64,000 bases of DNA from JBAZLV01 sp964586075 (GCA_964586075.1 CAZPGZ010000017.1:1-64000); one strand, 5' to 3'; counted from the stretch's first letter, positions 50,097-59,661 are shown. Notes: generated by a model from the letters alone, not told the origin. Numbers and translations: made by a program.

Positions 50097-50906
50097 CTAT
50101 TTCAGGCCCAGCACATCCTGCATATCATATATGCCAGGTTTCTTATTTACGATCCATTTTGCCGCGCGAATAGCGCCTGCGGCAAACGTGTCCCTGTTGT
50201 GTGCCCGGTGCGTGATCTCAATTCGCTCGCCCGTACCCGCAAACATGACGGTGTGTTCCCCGACAATATCTCCAGCGCGCACCGTTTGAATGCCGATTTC
50301 CTGCTTGGAGCGTTCGCCGACCATGCCTCTGCGGGCATACACTGCGGTTTTGTCCAGGTCGCGGTTCACGGCTTGGGAGATAATCTGCGCCATTTTCATG
50401 GCGGTGCCCGAAGGAGCGTCTTTTTTCAGGTTGTGATGGGCTTCTATGATTTCCATGTCATAGTCGTTGCCGATGGCCGCAGCAATTTCACCCAAAATTT
50501 TAAAACAAAGATTGACGCCGATGCTCATGTTGGGTGAAAGCATACAGGGGATCTTTTGTGCATGACGTTCAATTTCTGTGCGCTGTTCACGCGAAAAACC
50601 GGTGGTGCCCACCACGACCGGTCTGCCCAGCTCTGCGCAGGCTTTTATGCTGGCAAGACTGGGGCCGGGTTGGGTAAAATCAATGAGAACATCCCCGTCT
50701 TTAAGGGCAGCTGCAAGATCGTCCACGATGGGTGCAGGTTGTTTGCCGGCCGGGAGGCCCGCCAGAGGAAAAACATCCTGACCAATAAGCGGATGGCCGC
50801 TCCGTTCTATTGCAGCAGAAAGACGGATGCCTTCATCCGTCGAAAGAAGGTTGATGATGCGCAGACCCATTCTGCCAGCCGCTCCCGTTACGACGACGTT
50901 AATCAT
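50097..50906 (-). CDS. dapB: 4-hydroxy-tetrahydrodipicolinate reductase
   Basis: 269 aa from the ATG at 50906, preceded by AGGAGTG; the upstream open frame lacks homology. Reduces the dihydrodipicolinate precursor with NAD(P)H in lysine and peptidoglycan synthesis. Seen: NVVVTGAAGRMGLRII (dinucleotide motif), VLIDFTQPGPSLASIKAC, GTTGFSREQR, ANFMSIGV-like segment SPNMSIGVNL and the C-terminal EIIEAHHNLKKDAPSGTAMKMAQ with the catalytic His/Lys (EAHHNLKKDAPSGT). Between dapA and the DsbC-like gene. Confidence 0.96.
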   Translation of the reverse strand: MINVVVTGAAGRMGLRIINLLSTDEGIRLSAAIERSGHPLIGQDVFPLAGLPAGKQPAPIVDDLAAALKDGDVLIDFTQPGPSLASIKACAELGRPVVVGTTGFSREQRTEIERHAQKIPCMLSPNMSIGVNLCFKILGEIAAAIGNDYDMEIIEAHHNLKKDAPSGTAMKMAQIISQAVNRDLDKTAVYARRGMVGERSKQEIGIQTVRAGDIVGEHTVMFAGTGERIEITHRAHNRDTFAAGAIRAAKWIVNKKPGIYDMQDVLGLK

Positions 50907-51045
50907 GAGGCACTCCTGGTTAGCCGCAGGGAAAATAACAGGCTCCATTGCTGGAACGGTTCGCGGGAGAGAGTAGTTGATTGCCAATCCATGCGGACAT
51001 TTGGCCCTACCGTCGAATATTTTTCTCTGCGGAGTGTGGCGCTGC

Positions 51046-51918
51046 TCAGATCAGGTTGTAATCCTGCAACGCTTTTTTCAGTTTTTGTTTGTTTGCATCA
51101 GCCATGGGGCAGAGGGGCAGGCGGAACTCTTCCGCAACTTTGCCCATGAGTGCGAGAGCAGTCTTCGCCGGAATCGGATTTGTCTCGATAAACATGGCAG
51201 TGTGCAGCGGCTCCAGCTTATAATGAAGCTGAAGGGCTTTCTCCAGGTCCCCGGCAAAAAATGCGTCAAACAGGGCCGCGCAATCGGCAGGCGCCACATT
51301 CGCCGTGACGGAAATGGAACCGACGCCGCCGATGGAAAGAACGGGAAGATTGGTAAAGTCGTCCCCCGAGATCACATCAAAATCCCTGCCGCAGAGCCGG
51401 AGCACCTCACTGATTTGCTTCAAATCGCCGGTGGCCTCTTTGATGCCGACGATATTTGCAATTTCGCGAAGACGCGCCACGGTTTCCGGCAGCATGTTCA
51501 CTCCTGTCCGGCCGGGCACATTGTAAAGAATAATAGGAATCTCCGTGGACTCCGCGACCGTCTTGAAGTGTCGGTACAGACCTTCCTGCGTGGGTTTGTT
51601 ATAATACGGCGTAATAAGCAGCACACCGTCCGCGCCCGCTTTTTTTGCAAAACGGGTAAGCTCCCGCGTTTCTTCGGTGCTGTTTGAACCGGCGCCCGCG
51701 ACGACAGGTATGCGCTTGTTTACTGTCTGGACGGTGAACTCGACCACACGGTGGTGCTCCTCGTGTGAAAGCGTCGCGGACTCTCCTGATGTCCCACAAG
51801 GCACGATTGCGTCGGTGCCGTTTTTTATATGGAACTCGATCAGATCGCCGTAGGCTTTTTCATCCACGGTCCCGTTTTTGAACGGTGTGATTATGGCAAC
51901 CATCGACCCTTTAAACAT
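51046..51918 (-). CDS. dapA: 4-hydroxy-tetrahydrodipicolinate synthase
   Basis: 290 aa from the ATG at 51918, preceded by GAGGGGG. Class I aldolase condensing pyruvate with aspartate semialdehyde, the first committed step of lysine synthesis. Seen: MVAIITPFKNGTVD, GTSGESATLSHEEH, PYYNKPTQEGLYRHF, Y132 in YNVPGRTG and the Schiff-base K160 in GIKEATGDL. The upstream frame to 52002 is open but without homology. First of the dap genes after dapF in transcription order lysA-dapF-dapA-dapB. Confidence 0.97.
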   Translation of the reverse strand: MFKGSMVAIITPFKNGTVDEKAYGDLIEFHIKNGTDAIVPCGTSGESATLSHEEHHRVVEFTVQTVNKRIPVVAGAGSNSTEETRELTRFAKKAGADGVLLITPYYNKPTQEGLYRHFKTVAESTEIPIILYNVPGRTGVNMLPETVARLREIANIVGIKEATGDLKQISEVLRLCGRDFDVISGDDFTNLPVLSIGGVGSISVTANVAPADCAALFDAFFAGDLEKALQLHYKLEPLHTAMFIETNPIPAKTALALMGKVAEEFRLPLCPMADANKQKLKKALQDYNLI

Positions 51919-52012
51919 AGCAACCCCCTCATAATGCGTACTATAAATGCCTTCAGAACATCGGGACCCGCGTGCCGGTAATCTGCAATGCACGGGAAAC
52001 AATATACGGTTA

Positions 52013-52834
52013 TCAGCAGTACAAGAGCCCTTCGCATATTATCTTTGCTTCCCCTTCGAGGAAGATTTCCCTGAATTCCGACGGTGTTCTCTCATAAGAA
52101 ACAGTCAGTTTTTCACCACTTTTCGTTATAACCTCAACCGGTGAAGAGACCGCCTTGATGGAGCCTGCAATAAGTGCGGCGGCAACAGAACCCGTTCCGC
52201 ATGCCAAGGTCTCACCCTCCACTCCGCGTTCATAGGTTCTGATTCTGAGTTTACGCGGGCTGAGGATCTGAATAAAGTTGACGTTCGTGCCTGCCGGTTT
52301 GAAAAGTGCGTGGTATCTTGTCGCACGGCCGATGCGGTCCACATCTTCCTGGTCAATATCTTTTGAAAAATAGACAAGATGGGGCACGCCGGTATTAATA
52401 AAATGCCCCATGCGTAAACCGCCCTCAAGCGGAACAGCTATATTCATGCGCAGACCGAAGGCGTCGGTAAGCTGTACTTTTACCCGGTCGTTTTTAACCT
52501 GCGCCCCAATGGGGCCTGCCAATGTTTCGAACGTCATTTTTTTCGGGGCTATCTTTTTTAGATAGGCGAATCGCGCAGCGCACCGAGAACCGTTGCCGCA
52601 CATTTCGGCCTCACTGCCATCCGCGTTAAAGAAGTGCCATTTGAAGTCACACTTCCGCGACGCAGCAATCACGATCAGTCCGTCGGCGCCCACCGAATAA
52701 TGCCGATTGCAGACGTTCAATGCCGTTTTCTTGAGATTTTTTCCTTTCAGAACACCTTTGCGATTGTCGATCAGAATAAAATCATTGCCGCTTCCCTGCA
52801 TCTTATAAAACGGTATTTTTTTCTGCTGTCGCAT
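52013..52834 (-). CDS. dapF: Diaminopimelate epimerase
   Basis: 273 aa from the ATG at 52834, preceded by GAGGAAGTG. Interconverts LL- and meso-diaminopimelate with two cysteines. Seen: YKMQGSGNDFILIDNR near the N terminus, C79 in AEMCGNGSRCAARFA and C212 in GETLACGTGSVAAA. Between lysA and dapA. Normal length; both catalytic cysteines intact, so it should be active. Confidence 0.97.
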   Translation of the reverse strand: MRQQKKIPFYKMQGSGNDFILIDNRKGVLKGKNLKKTALNVCNRHYSVGADGLIVIAASRKCDFKWHFFNADGSEAEMCGNGSRCAARFAYLKKIAPKKMTFETLAGPIGAQVKNDRVKVQLTDAFGLRMNIAVPLEGGLRMGHFINTGVPHLVYFSKDIDQEDVDRIGRATRYHALFKPAGTNVNFIQILSPRKLRIRTYERGVEGETLACGTGSVAAALIAGSIKAVSSPVEVITKSGEKLTVSYERTPSEFREIFLEGEAKIICEGLLYC

Positions 52835-52881
52835 AGGGCACTTCCTCTCAGGGTTTTCCGTAGTCAGGGCATGCGTGCGCG

Positions 52882-54147
52882 CTAACCTGCCAGCCATCGC
52901 GGGACTTTTTCCCCTTTAATAAGATCATTGTAGGTTTCCCGTTCCCGGACAACATAATATTCGCTGCCCTTGACCATCACTTCCGGTATGCGAAGGCGCG
53001 AATTATAGTTGGATGACATGGAGAAACCATAGGCGCCGGCGCCCATGACCGCAAGCAGGTCTCCCGGCTGCATATCCGCCATGCGACGGTCTTTTGCAAG
53101 AAAGTCGCCTGATTCACAGATGGGGCCGACGACCTCGGTCGTCAGCAACGCCGTGTCGCCAGCGGATTCGGCCACCGGACGGATGTCATGATACGCTTCA
53201 TACAGGCTGGGTCGGATCAAATCATTCATGCCGGCATCAACGATGAGGAAGCGCTTTTTATCGCCGTCCTTGCGGTATAGAGCACTGGTTACGAGTATGC
53301 CCGCGTTGCCCACGATCGCTCTTCCCGGTTCCATGACAATGGTGCATCCCGAGCCGCTGAGCAGGGGCCGTACCGCCTTTGCCACATCGCTTGGGAGGGG
53401 CGGAGTTTCATCCTTATAGGTGATGCCCAATCCGCCCCCGATGTTGATGTATTGAATATTCATGCCGGCAGACCGAAGGTCTTTTACAAACTCGACAAGC
53501 TTTTCCAGGGCGTCTACAAAAGGCTGCACCTCGGTGATTTGGGAGCCAATATGCTGATGCACGCCGATGACTTCAATGTTCGACAGCTTTTTCGCGGTTT
53601 GATAGTATTCAAGCGCGTGCTCGATGGGGATCCCGAATTTATTCTCCTTGAGGCCGGTGGAAATATAAGGATGTGTTTTCGGGTCGATGTTCGGGTTCAC
53701 TCTGAGCGCAATACGCGCAACCGCGTGCATGTCTTTTGCAGCCTGATCGATTGCATGCAACTCTTCTCCTGATTCCACGTTAAACATCAGGATGCCCACT
53801 TTGAGGGCGTATTCTATTTCATCCCGGCGTTTTCCAACTCCGGCAAAAACGATTTTGTGAGGGTCGATGCCTGCCCGAAGGGCGCGAAACAGTTCACCGC
53901 CGGAGACCATATCCGCTCCCGCGCCTTCGCGGCTGAGAAGTCTGAGGACGGCGCTGTTCGAGTTGGCTTTCAGCGCGAAGCAAATGAGATGGGGAACGCC
54001 TGCAAACGCGTTGTCGAAAGCGCGAAAATGGTTCACGAGCGTGCGGCTGCTGTACAGATAAAACGGCGTGCCGACCCGCTGGGCGACGCTTCTGACGGAT
54101 ACGTCTTCACAATACAACTCGCCATTTCTGTATTGAAAATCGTGCAT
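52882..54147 (-). CDS. lysA: Diaminopimelate decarboxylase
   Basis: 421 aa PLP-dependent fold-III enzyme making lysine from meso-diaminopimelate. Seen: CFALKANSNSAVLRLL with PLP Lys60, GELFRALRAGIDPHKIVFAG, GGGLGITYKDE, EPGRAIVGNAG and VVGPICESGDFLAKDR with the catalytic Cys. GAGAGGAT precedes the ATG. It follows the FN3 lipoprotein gene, opening the dap part of the block. Confidence 0.97.
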   Translation of the reverse strand: MHDFQYRNGELYCEDVSVRSVAQRVGTPFYLYSSRTLVNHFRAFDNAFAGVPHLICFALKANSNSAVLRLLSREGAGADMVSGGELFRALRAGIDPHKIVFAGVGKRRDEIEYALKVGILMFNVESGEELHAIDQAAKDMHAVARIALRVNPNIDPKTHPYISTGLKENKFGIPIEHALEYYQTAKKLSNIEVIGVHQHIGSQITEVQPFVDALEKLVEFVKDLRSAGMNIQYINIGGGLGITYKDETPPLPSDVAKAVRPLLSGSGCTIVMEPGRAIVGNAGILVTSALYRKDGDKKRFLIVDAGMNDLIRPSLYEAYHDIRPVAESAGDTALLTTEVVGPICESGDFLAKDRRMADMQPGDLLAVMGAGAYGFSMSSNYNSRLRIPEVMVKGSEYYVVRERETYNDLIKGEKVPRWLAG

Positions 54148-54207
54148 GGTTTATCCTCTCCGGAACGTGCTGCGAACCTGGGAATAGAAAAGTAATTTTT
54201 CCTGCCG

Positions 54208-55302
54208 CTATGGCATTTGCTTTTTGTTGAATTTTTGTTTCAAATCCTCGACAAAAGCCTTTTTTTCCTGCGATCGGGCGCTTTCATTGCCCGATTTATC
54301 TACTGCGGTGATAACATAAAAATACGTGAAACCCGCTTTTGCCGTTTCATCGGAAAAGGTCGTCTGGGTAAGAAGTGCCGCGGTCAAACGGACGTAGTCT
54401 TTTCCGCTACTGCCGGACCGGTAGACGTAGTAACCCGCAAGATCCGGTTCTGTATTTTCATTCCAGGTAAGAAAAACCCGCTCTATGCCCGGAACAGCGG
54501 TGAGCCCGGCCGGTCTTGCAGGAGGCGTCGATTTCCGGGGTGTTGCGGACGCCTCGTTCGAGTCCAGGCTTTCATGCCAGGGAGGCGTCGGGCTGTCTAC
54601 AGAGCGCACCCGGTAATAATATGTTTTGTCATTCCCGACCGTGGTGTCGTTGTATGCGTTTGTTCTGACCGGTTCCTTGTTCAACGGAGTTTCATCGTAT
54701 TTGTTTTTTTCAGCGGCCCGGTACACATTGTATCCGACAAAACCGTCATATTGACTGCCGTCCATTCTTGTGGCCACCGGATCCCAGGAAAGCGTCGTGA
54801 TGTTCTCTCCTCCCTGCGCGATAAGACCTTTGGGTATGGCAAGGGACAACAGGGGGGCGATCCGGATTTCCGGCGACCATGCGCTTATTCCGCCCCGCGT
54901 GCTTATCGCCCGTATCCGGTATCCATACATCTGATTGTACTTGAGATCGTCATCATTCCAGAACACCATGCCGTTCCGGACAACAGCGGGCATGGGGTTC
55001 GCCATGTCGATGTCGGCATGACGACGATATCGCGGTGTTTTTTGGTCTTGCCTGATTACGGCTCGCTCTATGCGAAATTCACGGATATCAGCCGAACCCA
55101 TGCTTTTGCCTTCAACATTCCGGACCGGCACAGGCCACGAAAGAAAAGCAGTAGTATCCCTGGTAACGGCTTTAATGTCCCGAATAATCTCGGGTCTCGG
55201 GCTTTCAGGAATAAGAGGCTGGGTTTTCCATCCGCAGGCGCCGGTAATCGTCAGAACGAGCAGCGCGAAAGCCGCGGTCAAAGATCGTGTATGCATGGTC
55301 AT
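54208..55302 (-). CDS. Lipoprotein with fibronectin type III domains
   Basis: About 362-364 aa, starting at the ATG at 55302 or 55296. Signal peptide with the lipobox LTITGAC near residue 23, so lipid-anchored, probably in the outer membrane. Three fibronectin-type-III-like repeats: about 40-145 (TTAFLSWPVPVRN), 155-250 (TTLSWDPVATRMDGSQYDGFVGYNVYR) and 260-350 (RVFLTWNENTEPDLAGYYVYR). The start overlaps the argH stop by 4 nt. A conserved companion of argH and lysA in Deltaproteobacteria; its function is unknown. Confidence 0.9.
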   Translation of the reverse strand: MTMHTRSLTAAFALLVLTITGACGWKTQPLIPESPRPEIIRDIKAVTRDTTAFLSWPVPVRNVEGKSMGSADIREFRIERAVIRQDQKTPRYRRHADIDMANPMPAVVRNGMVFWNDDDLKYNQMYGYRIRAISTRGGISAWSPEIRIAPLLSLAIPKGLIAQGGENITTLSWDPVATRMDGSQYDGFVGYNVYRAAEKNKYDETPLNKEPVRTNAYNDTTVGNDKTYYYRVRSVDSPTPPWHESLDSNEASATPRKSTPPARPAGLTAVPGIERVFLTWNENTEPDLAGYYVYRSGSSGKDYVRLTAALLTQTTFSDETAKAGFTYFYVITAVDKSGNESARSQEKKAFVEDLKQKFNKKQMP

Positions 55303-56735
55303 CGCATCTTTTTCTTGAGCGCGAAGAGGCGCTTGCGCAGGTTTGTTGGAGCGGTGCCTCCCTGTGAAATACGTCTGCCCACAGAGGCTTCTAGGGACAG
55401 TGCGTCGTATACGTCTTTATTGATCAGGGGCGAAAGCTGTTTATATTCCCTGAGCGGCAGGGTCGAAAGGCCGCACCCCTGCTCAAGAGCGCGGAGGACC
55501 GCCTTGCCCACGACTTCGTGCGCCTGCCTAAAAGGAAGGCCTTTCCGCACCAGATAGTCGGCAAGGTCTGTGGCGGTAATAAAGCCGTCGTCGGCGGCCC
55601 TGTGCATTGCGTCTTTGTGCACCGTGATGCTTTTCAGCATGTCGATAAACACGGAAAGCGACTGTTTCACCGTATCCGCGGCGTCAAAAAGGGGTTCCTT
55701 GTCCTCCTGCATGTCGCGGTTGTACGCGAGCGGCAGGCCTTTCATGATCGTCAAAAGCGCCACAAGACTGCCGTATACTCGTCCGGTTTTGCCGCGGGCA
55801 AGTTCAGCCACATCGGGATTCTTTTTCTGAGGCATGATGGAGGAGCCGGTGGTGAACGCATCCGAAATGGTAATAAATTTAAATTCGGACGTCGACCACA
55901 GGACAAGTTCCTCTGAAAGCCGTGACAGATGCATCATAATCTGGGAGCAGGCCGCAGTAAACTCGATGGCAAAATCCCGGTCGGACACCGCATCCATGCT
56001 GTTTTCTGCGACTTCACTGAATGCGAGCTGTTTGGCCACAAAAAGCCGGTCGATGGGAAGTACGGTTCCTGCAAGGGCACCCGCACCCAGTGGCAAAACA
56101 TTCACGCGCCTGAAGCAATCGGTAAGACGGTTTCTGTCCCGCTCGAACATTTCGTAATACGCGAGCAGATGATGGCCGAAAAGCACGGGCTGTGCGCGCT
56201 GCAGATGCGTGTAACCCGGAAGGACGACCTCGGAATGCCTGTCTGCGAGCGACACCAGGGTTTTTTGCATTGAGCCGAGCAAGTCATGCAGTTCGGCAAT
56301 CTCGTCCCGCACATACATGCGAAGATCGAGGGCAACCTGGTCATTTCTGCTCCGCGCGGTGTGCAGCTTGCCGCCGACGGAGCCGATTTTGCGCATCAGG
56401 CGGCTTTCAATATTCATGTGGATGTCTTCAAGCTCCAGGCGAAACTTAAAAACACCGGTGGTAATTTCCTTGAGAATATCCTCCAGTCCGCGCACAATTC
56501 TGGCGGCTTCCTTCTTGGTGATAATGCCGGTTTTTGCCAGCATCGTGGCGTGGGCTATGCTGCCTGCGATATCATAGGGATAAAGCCGCCAGTCATACGG
56601 AATTGAAGCAGTGAACTCTTCCACGAGTTTGTTCGTGGCTTCCGTGAATCTGCCGGCCCAGGGTTTGGGCGCGGCCGCCGCCGTCCTTGTTTTTCCCCTT
56701 TTTTTCGATGATGTATTTTTTTTCGCAGTGTTCAT
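55299..56735 (-). CDS. argH: Argininosuccinate lyase
   Basis: 478 aa from the ATG at 56735, with a basic low-complexity extension (about 1-25: KKNTSSKKRGKTRTAAAA) before the family start PKPWAGRFTEATN. Cleaves argininosuccinate to arginine and fumarate. Seen: HMNIESRLM, HTARSRNDQVALDLRMYVRD, GYTHLQRAQPV and the signature GSSIMPQKKNPD (297-308). Its stop overlaps the lipoprotein start. argG lies 90 nt upstream. Confidence 0.96.
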   Translation of the reverse strand: MNTAKKNTSSKKRGKTRTAAAAPKPWAGRFTEATNKLVEEFTASIPYDWRLYPYDIAGSIAHATMLAKTGIITKKEAARIVRGLEDILKEITTGVFKFRLELEDIHMNIESRLMRKIGSVGGKLHTARSRNDQVALDLRMYVRDEIAELHDLLGSMQKTLVSLADRHSEVVLPGYTHLQRAQPVLFGHHLLAYYEMFERDRNRLTDCFRRVNVLPLGAGALAGTVLPIDRLFVAKQLAFSEVAENSMDAVSDRDFAIEFTAACSQIMMHLSRLSEELVLWSTSEFKFITISDAFTTGSSIMPQKKNPDVAELARGKTGRVYGSLVALLTIMKGLPLAYNRDMQEDKEPLFDAADTVKQSLSVFIDMLKSITVHKDAMHRAADDGFITATDLADYLVRKGLPFRQAHEVVGKAVLRALEQGCGLSTLPLREYKQLSPLINKDVYDALSLEASVGRRISQGGTAPTNLRKRLFALKKKMR

Positions 56736-56825
56736 AAAATGGTTGACCAGATTAAAAAATTGAGAAAAAATTACAGCTGACAATCATAATGCATGAAGCG
56801 CAATGATTGTTGCTGTTTCGCTTTT

Positions 56826-58031
56826 TCAGCAGGATCCTCTTCTTTTTGCAACTCTCAGCCGCAGAGCATTCAATCGGATGAAACCTTCCGCGTCCTTTTG
56901 GTTATAAACCGTCTCGGCTTCGAAGGTGGCAAGTTCCGGATTATAGAGCGACACCGGGGATTTTCTACCCACGGTTTCGCAATTCCCTTTGTAAAGTTTC
57001 AGGCGTGCGGTGCCGGTCACGTTCTTCTGTGATTCATCAATCGCTGCCTGCAGCATGACGCGGTCGGGCGAGAACCAGTATCCGTAGTAAACCAGTTCGG
57101 CATAATTCGGCATCATGCCGTCCCGGAGGTGCATCACTTCGCGGTCCATGGTGATGGACTCCACGGCCCGATGGGCCGCGTGCAGGAGCGTGCCGCCCGG
57201 GGTTTCGTAGACGCCCCGGGATTTCATTCCCACGAAACGGTTTTCCACCAAATCAACCCTGCCGACGCCATGGCTGCCGGCAATCCGGTTTGCTTCCGCC
57301 AGGAGAGCGGCCGGAGAAAGTCTTTTCTTATTGATTGCCACCGGGTTCCCGGCCTCATATTCAACTTCGACGTACTCCGGTTTGTCCGGCGCCTTTTCCA
57401 CCGGTACGGCCAGCGTGTACATGTCCTCGGTTGATTCTTTCCACGGGTCTTCCAGAATTCCGCCTTCGTAACTGATATGCAGAAGGTTGCGGTCAGTGGA
57501 AAACGGTTTGGACTTGGTTGCCGTCACGGGAATTCTGTGCTTTTCAGCATACGCAAATAGATCTTCACGGCCTTTCATGCCCCACTCGCGCCAGGGTGCG
57601 ACAATCTTGACGTCCGGTTTGAGCGCAAAGTAAGTCAGTTCAAAACGGACCTGGTCATTTCCCTTGCCGGTCGCTCCATGGCAGACGGCATCAGCCTCTT
57701 CCTGCTCGGCAATTTCGATCTGCCGTTTTGCGATCAGGGGACGGGCAATGGAGGTCCCGAGAAAATAGCGGCCCTCGTACACGGCGTTTGCCCGCAGCAT
57801 GGGAAATACGAAATCTTTCACAAACTCCTCGCGCAAATCGTCGATGTAAATCTTGCTAGCGCCGGTCTTGATTGCCTTCTCGCGGAGCGGTTCGAGTTCT
57901 TCTCCCTGGCCTACGTCGGCGGTAAAGGCGATGACTTCACACCCATACTCCTCTTTGAGCCAGGTAATGATGACTGAAGTGTCAAGGCCGCCGGAATAGG
58001 CGACTACGATTTTTTTTATATTTTGCTTCAA
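56826..58031 (-). CDS. argG: Argininosuccinate synthase
   Basis: 401 aa. Joins citrulline and aspartate using ATP. Seen: the PP-loop AYSGGLDTSVIITWL (11-25), GQGEELEPLREKAIKTGA, GATGKGNDQVRFE and GRVDLVENRFVGMKSRGVYETPGG. The start is a TTG at 58031, preceded by AGGACACC. First gene of the long arg-dap block. Normal length for the family. Confidence 0.97.
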   Translation of the reverse strand: MKQNIKKIVVAYSGGLDTSVIITWLKEEYGCEVIAFTADVGQGEELEPLREKAIKTGASKIYIDDLREEFVKDFVFPMLRANAVYEGRYFLGTSIARPLIAKRQIEIAEQEEADAVCHGATGKGNDQVRFELTYFALKPDVKIVAPWREWGMKGREDLFAYAEKHRIPVTATKSKPFSTDRNLLHISYEGGILEDPWKESTEDMYTLAVPVEKAPDKPEYVEVEYEAGNPVAINKKRLSPAALLAEANRIAGSHGVGRVDLVENRFVGMKSRGVYETPGGTLLHAAHRAVESITMDREVMHLRDGMMPNYAELVYYGYWFSPDRVMLQAAIDESQKNVTGTARLKLYKGNCETVGRKSPVSLYNPELATFEAETVYNQKDAEGFIRLNALRLRVAKRRGSC

Positions 58032-58107
58032 GGTGTCCTGTCCTCGTACTTATCGTATAGAAAATATTGCTGTATCAAAAAGCAGGCGCGTAACAAAAGA
58101 ACCGCCC

Positions 58108-58719
58108 TTACTTACCTTCAATAATCTTGACTTTCATCTCGATGCGGTCATTCGGGTTGTCATTTCCGTCCCGGGGCTGGGAAACGATTTTATCGGCAAC
58201 ATCCATGCCGCTTTCTACCTCTCCGAATACAGTATACTGCCGGTCAAGAAACGAGGAATCCTTTACGCAAATAAAGAACTGAGAGCCTGCGCTGTCCGGA
58301 TTCGCCGCCCTGGCCATCGAGAGGGTGCCCCTTTTATGCGGACGCGCGTTGAATTCAGCCTTGATCGTGTAGCCGGGTCCTCCCATGCCGTGCATCTTTT
58401 TGTCCGGGTTCTTCGAGTTCGGATCTCCACCCTGTATCATGAATCCGGGAATTACCCGGTGAAAGGTTGTGCCGTCATACAGCCCCTTCTGTGCAAGATC
58501 GATGAAGTTTTTCACATGTCCCGGCGCGACGTCAGGAAAAAATTTCAGAGTAATGTTGCCGAATTTTGTTTCAATAATTGCTTTTGTTGTAGACATTTTC
58601 TTGATCTCCTTTTTGGTGACCGGTATAGTCTTGGGTTGCGGTGAGCCGAACTGCGCATAGGCAGCAACGCTTATACAAAGGCCGAGTACGACCGCAAAAA
58701 CCAGTTTTATTGTTTTCAT
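58108..58719 (-). CDS. Exported cyclophilin-type peptidyl-prolyl isomerase
   Basis: 203 aa with a signal peptide (1-22, cleavage near AYA). Catalyses proline cis-trans isomerisation in the periplasm. Seen: the cyclophilin core FIDLAQKGLYDGTTFHRVI with the catalytic Arg, GFMIQGGDPNSKN, TIKAEFNARPHKRGTLSMAR, SAGSQFFICVKD and YTVFGEVESGMDVAD. GGAGCGGA precedes the ATG. Divergent from the MarR gene. Confidence 0.95.
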   Translation of the reverse strand: MKTIKLVFAVVLGLCISVAAYAQFGSPQPKTIPVTKKEIKKMSTTKAIIETKFGNITLKFFPDVAPGHVKNFIDLAQKGLYDGTTFHRVIPGFMIQGGDPNSKNPDKKMHGMGGPGYTIKAEFNARPHKRGTLSMARAANPDSAGSQFFICVKDSSFLDRQYTVFGEVESGMDVADKIVSQPRDGNDNPNDRIEMKVKIIEGK

Positions 58720-58768
58720 CTAATCCGCTCCTTTGCAGAATAATGCAGAATTTTAACGAGAATATACA

Positions 58769-58797
58769 TTTCTACCAGAAACCCGGAGGGATGTCAA
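58769..58797 (-). promoter_or_regulatory. Candidate promoter of the cyclophilin gene
   Basis: On the minus strand TTGACA (58797-58792), 17-nt spacer, TAGAAA (58774-58769). Leader about 45 nt to the ATG at 58719. Confidence 0.5.
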
Positions 58798-59127
58798 ATA
58801 AAACCAGAGAGTTACGCGGGGGCAGCGCGGGGGCAGGGACCTGCCAAAAGTTTGCTCATTGTATGCTCAGGTGCTGAAAGAGTTTTTAGGGAGAACCATC
58901 GTTCAACAGTCGGATTCATCCCCTTGCGGCAAAGAATAGAGAATGCTGTTTATGATCACTGATTTTCATCAGGAACGCCCTGAGTTTCTCAGTAGTAAAA
59001 AAACAGTGCTGCGCAAAACGACAACCCTGGCATCTCATTCGGTATTATATTTTTTACAATAAGCTGTTGAAAATACGTGTATATTTGTGCGTTGATGAAG
59101 CGCCACGCCTGACGAATCGTTTTTCTA
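58798..59127. other. Divergent intergenic region upstream of the MarR gene
   Basis: A 330-nt stretch with no supported gene. It contains one degenerate copy (59076-59091) of the palindrome that recurs at 59158 and 59678. Confidence 0.5.
59076..59091. promoter_or_regulatory. Degenerate copy of the MarR palindrome
   Basis: CGTGTATATTTGTGCG: the left half matches the perfect palindrome at 59158 exactly, the right half only partly. Confidence 0.35.
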
Positions 59128-59156
59128 TTGACAGGCAAATCATTATGCGATACAAA
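59128..59156 (+). promoter_or_regulatory. Sigma-70 promoter of the MarR-family gene
   Basis: TTGACA, 17-nt spacer, TACAAA. The predicted transcription start falls inside the palindrome at 59158-59171. Leader about 40 nt. Confidence 0.75.
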
Positions 59157-59157
59157 A

Positions 59158-59171
59158 CGTGTATATACACG
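59158..59171. promoter_or_regulatory. Predicted MarR operator, perfect palindrome
   Basis: CGTGTATATACACG is a perfect 14-bp palindrome covering the predicted transcription start of the regulator gene, a place suited to autorepression. Confidence 0.7.
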
Positions 59172-59202
59172 CTTTTCATGATTGTCTTCTCAGGACGACA
59201 GG

Positions 59203-59661
59203 ATGACTAAAACAAGACACGCTGATGGACGCGTACCGAGTTACCGGAGCCCGAGCAAATGCGTCTGTTCCAATGTGCGGAGGGCTTCGCGGGCGATCAC
59301 AAAATTTTATGATGCCGCCATGGATCCAAGCGGACTCAAAATCACGCAATTCGCCATGCTGCGGAATATCTCGATGTCCGGTGCGTTGAACGCCAGTGAA
59401 TTAGCGCAGATATTGAGGCTTGACCGCACGACTCTCGTCAGAAATCTCAAGTCGTTACAAGAACAGCGGCTTATCGAAAATGCTGCCAGTGAGGATTCCC
59501 GCACGCGGCCCTTGACGGTTACTCCAAAAGGCAGAAAGACACTGGAGTCCGCCCTTCCTTATTGGGAAGAAGCGCAGGCAGCCATTTCCTCAAAGCTGGG
59601 ATTGGAAAACCTTGAACAATTCGTTTCTTTGTTGATGAAGGTCGGGTCTTTGACTGATTGA
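59203..59661 (+). CDS. MarR-family transcriptional regulator
   Basis: 152 aa from the ATG at 59203. Winged-helix dimeric repressor family that releases DNA on binding ligands or oxidation. Seen: helices with AITKFYDAAMDPSGLKITQFAML, the HTH ALNASELAQILRLDRTTLVRNLKSLQEQRLIE, the wing SEDSRTRPLTVTPKGRKTLESAL. One or two Cys near the N terminus (CVCSN) might sense redox state. It is followed by the QueG-like gene on the same strand, and matching palindromes lie in front of both. Confidence 0.92.
   Translation: MTKTRHADGRVPSYRSPSKCVCSNVRRASRAITKFYDAAMDPSGLKITQFAMLRNISMSGALNASELAQILRLDRTTLVRNLKSLQEQRLIENAASEDSRTRPLTVTPKGRKTLESALPYWEEAQAAISSKLGLENLEQFVSLLMKVGSLTD

Noticed and set aside
54217..55557. 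A 446-codon plus-strand frame opposite the FN3 lipoprotein and argH
   Set aside because: It lies antisense to two well-supported genes, has no family motifs and an amino-acid composition typical of shadow frames.
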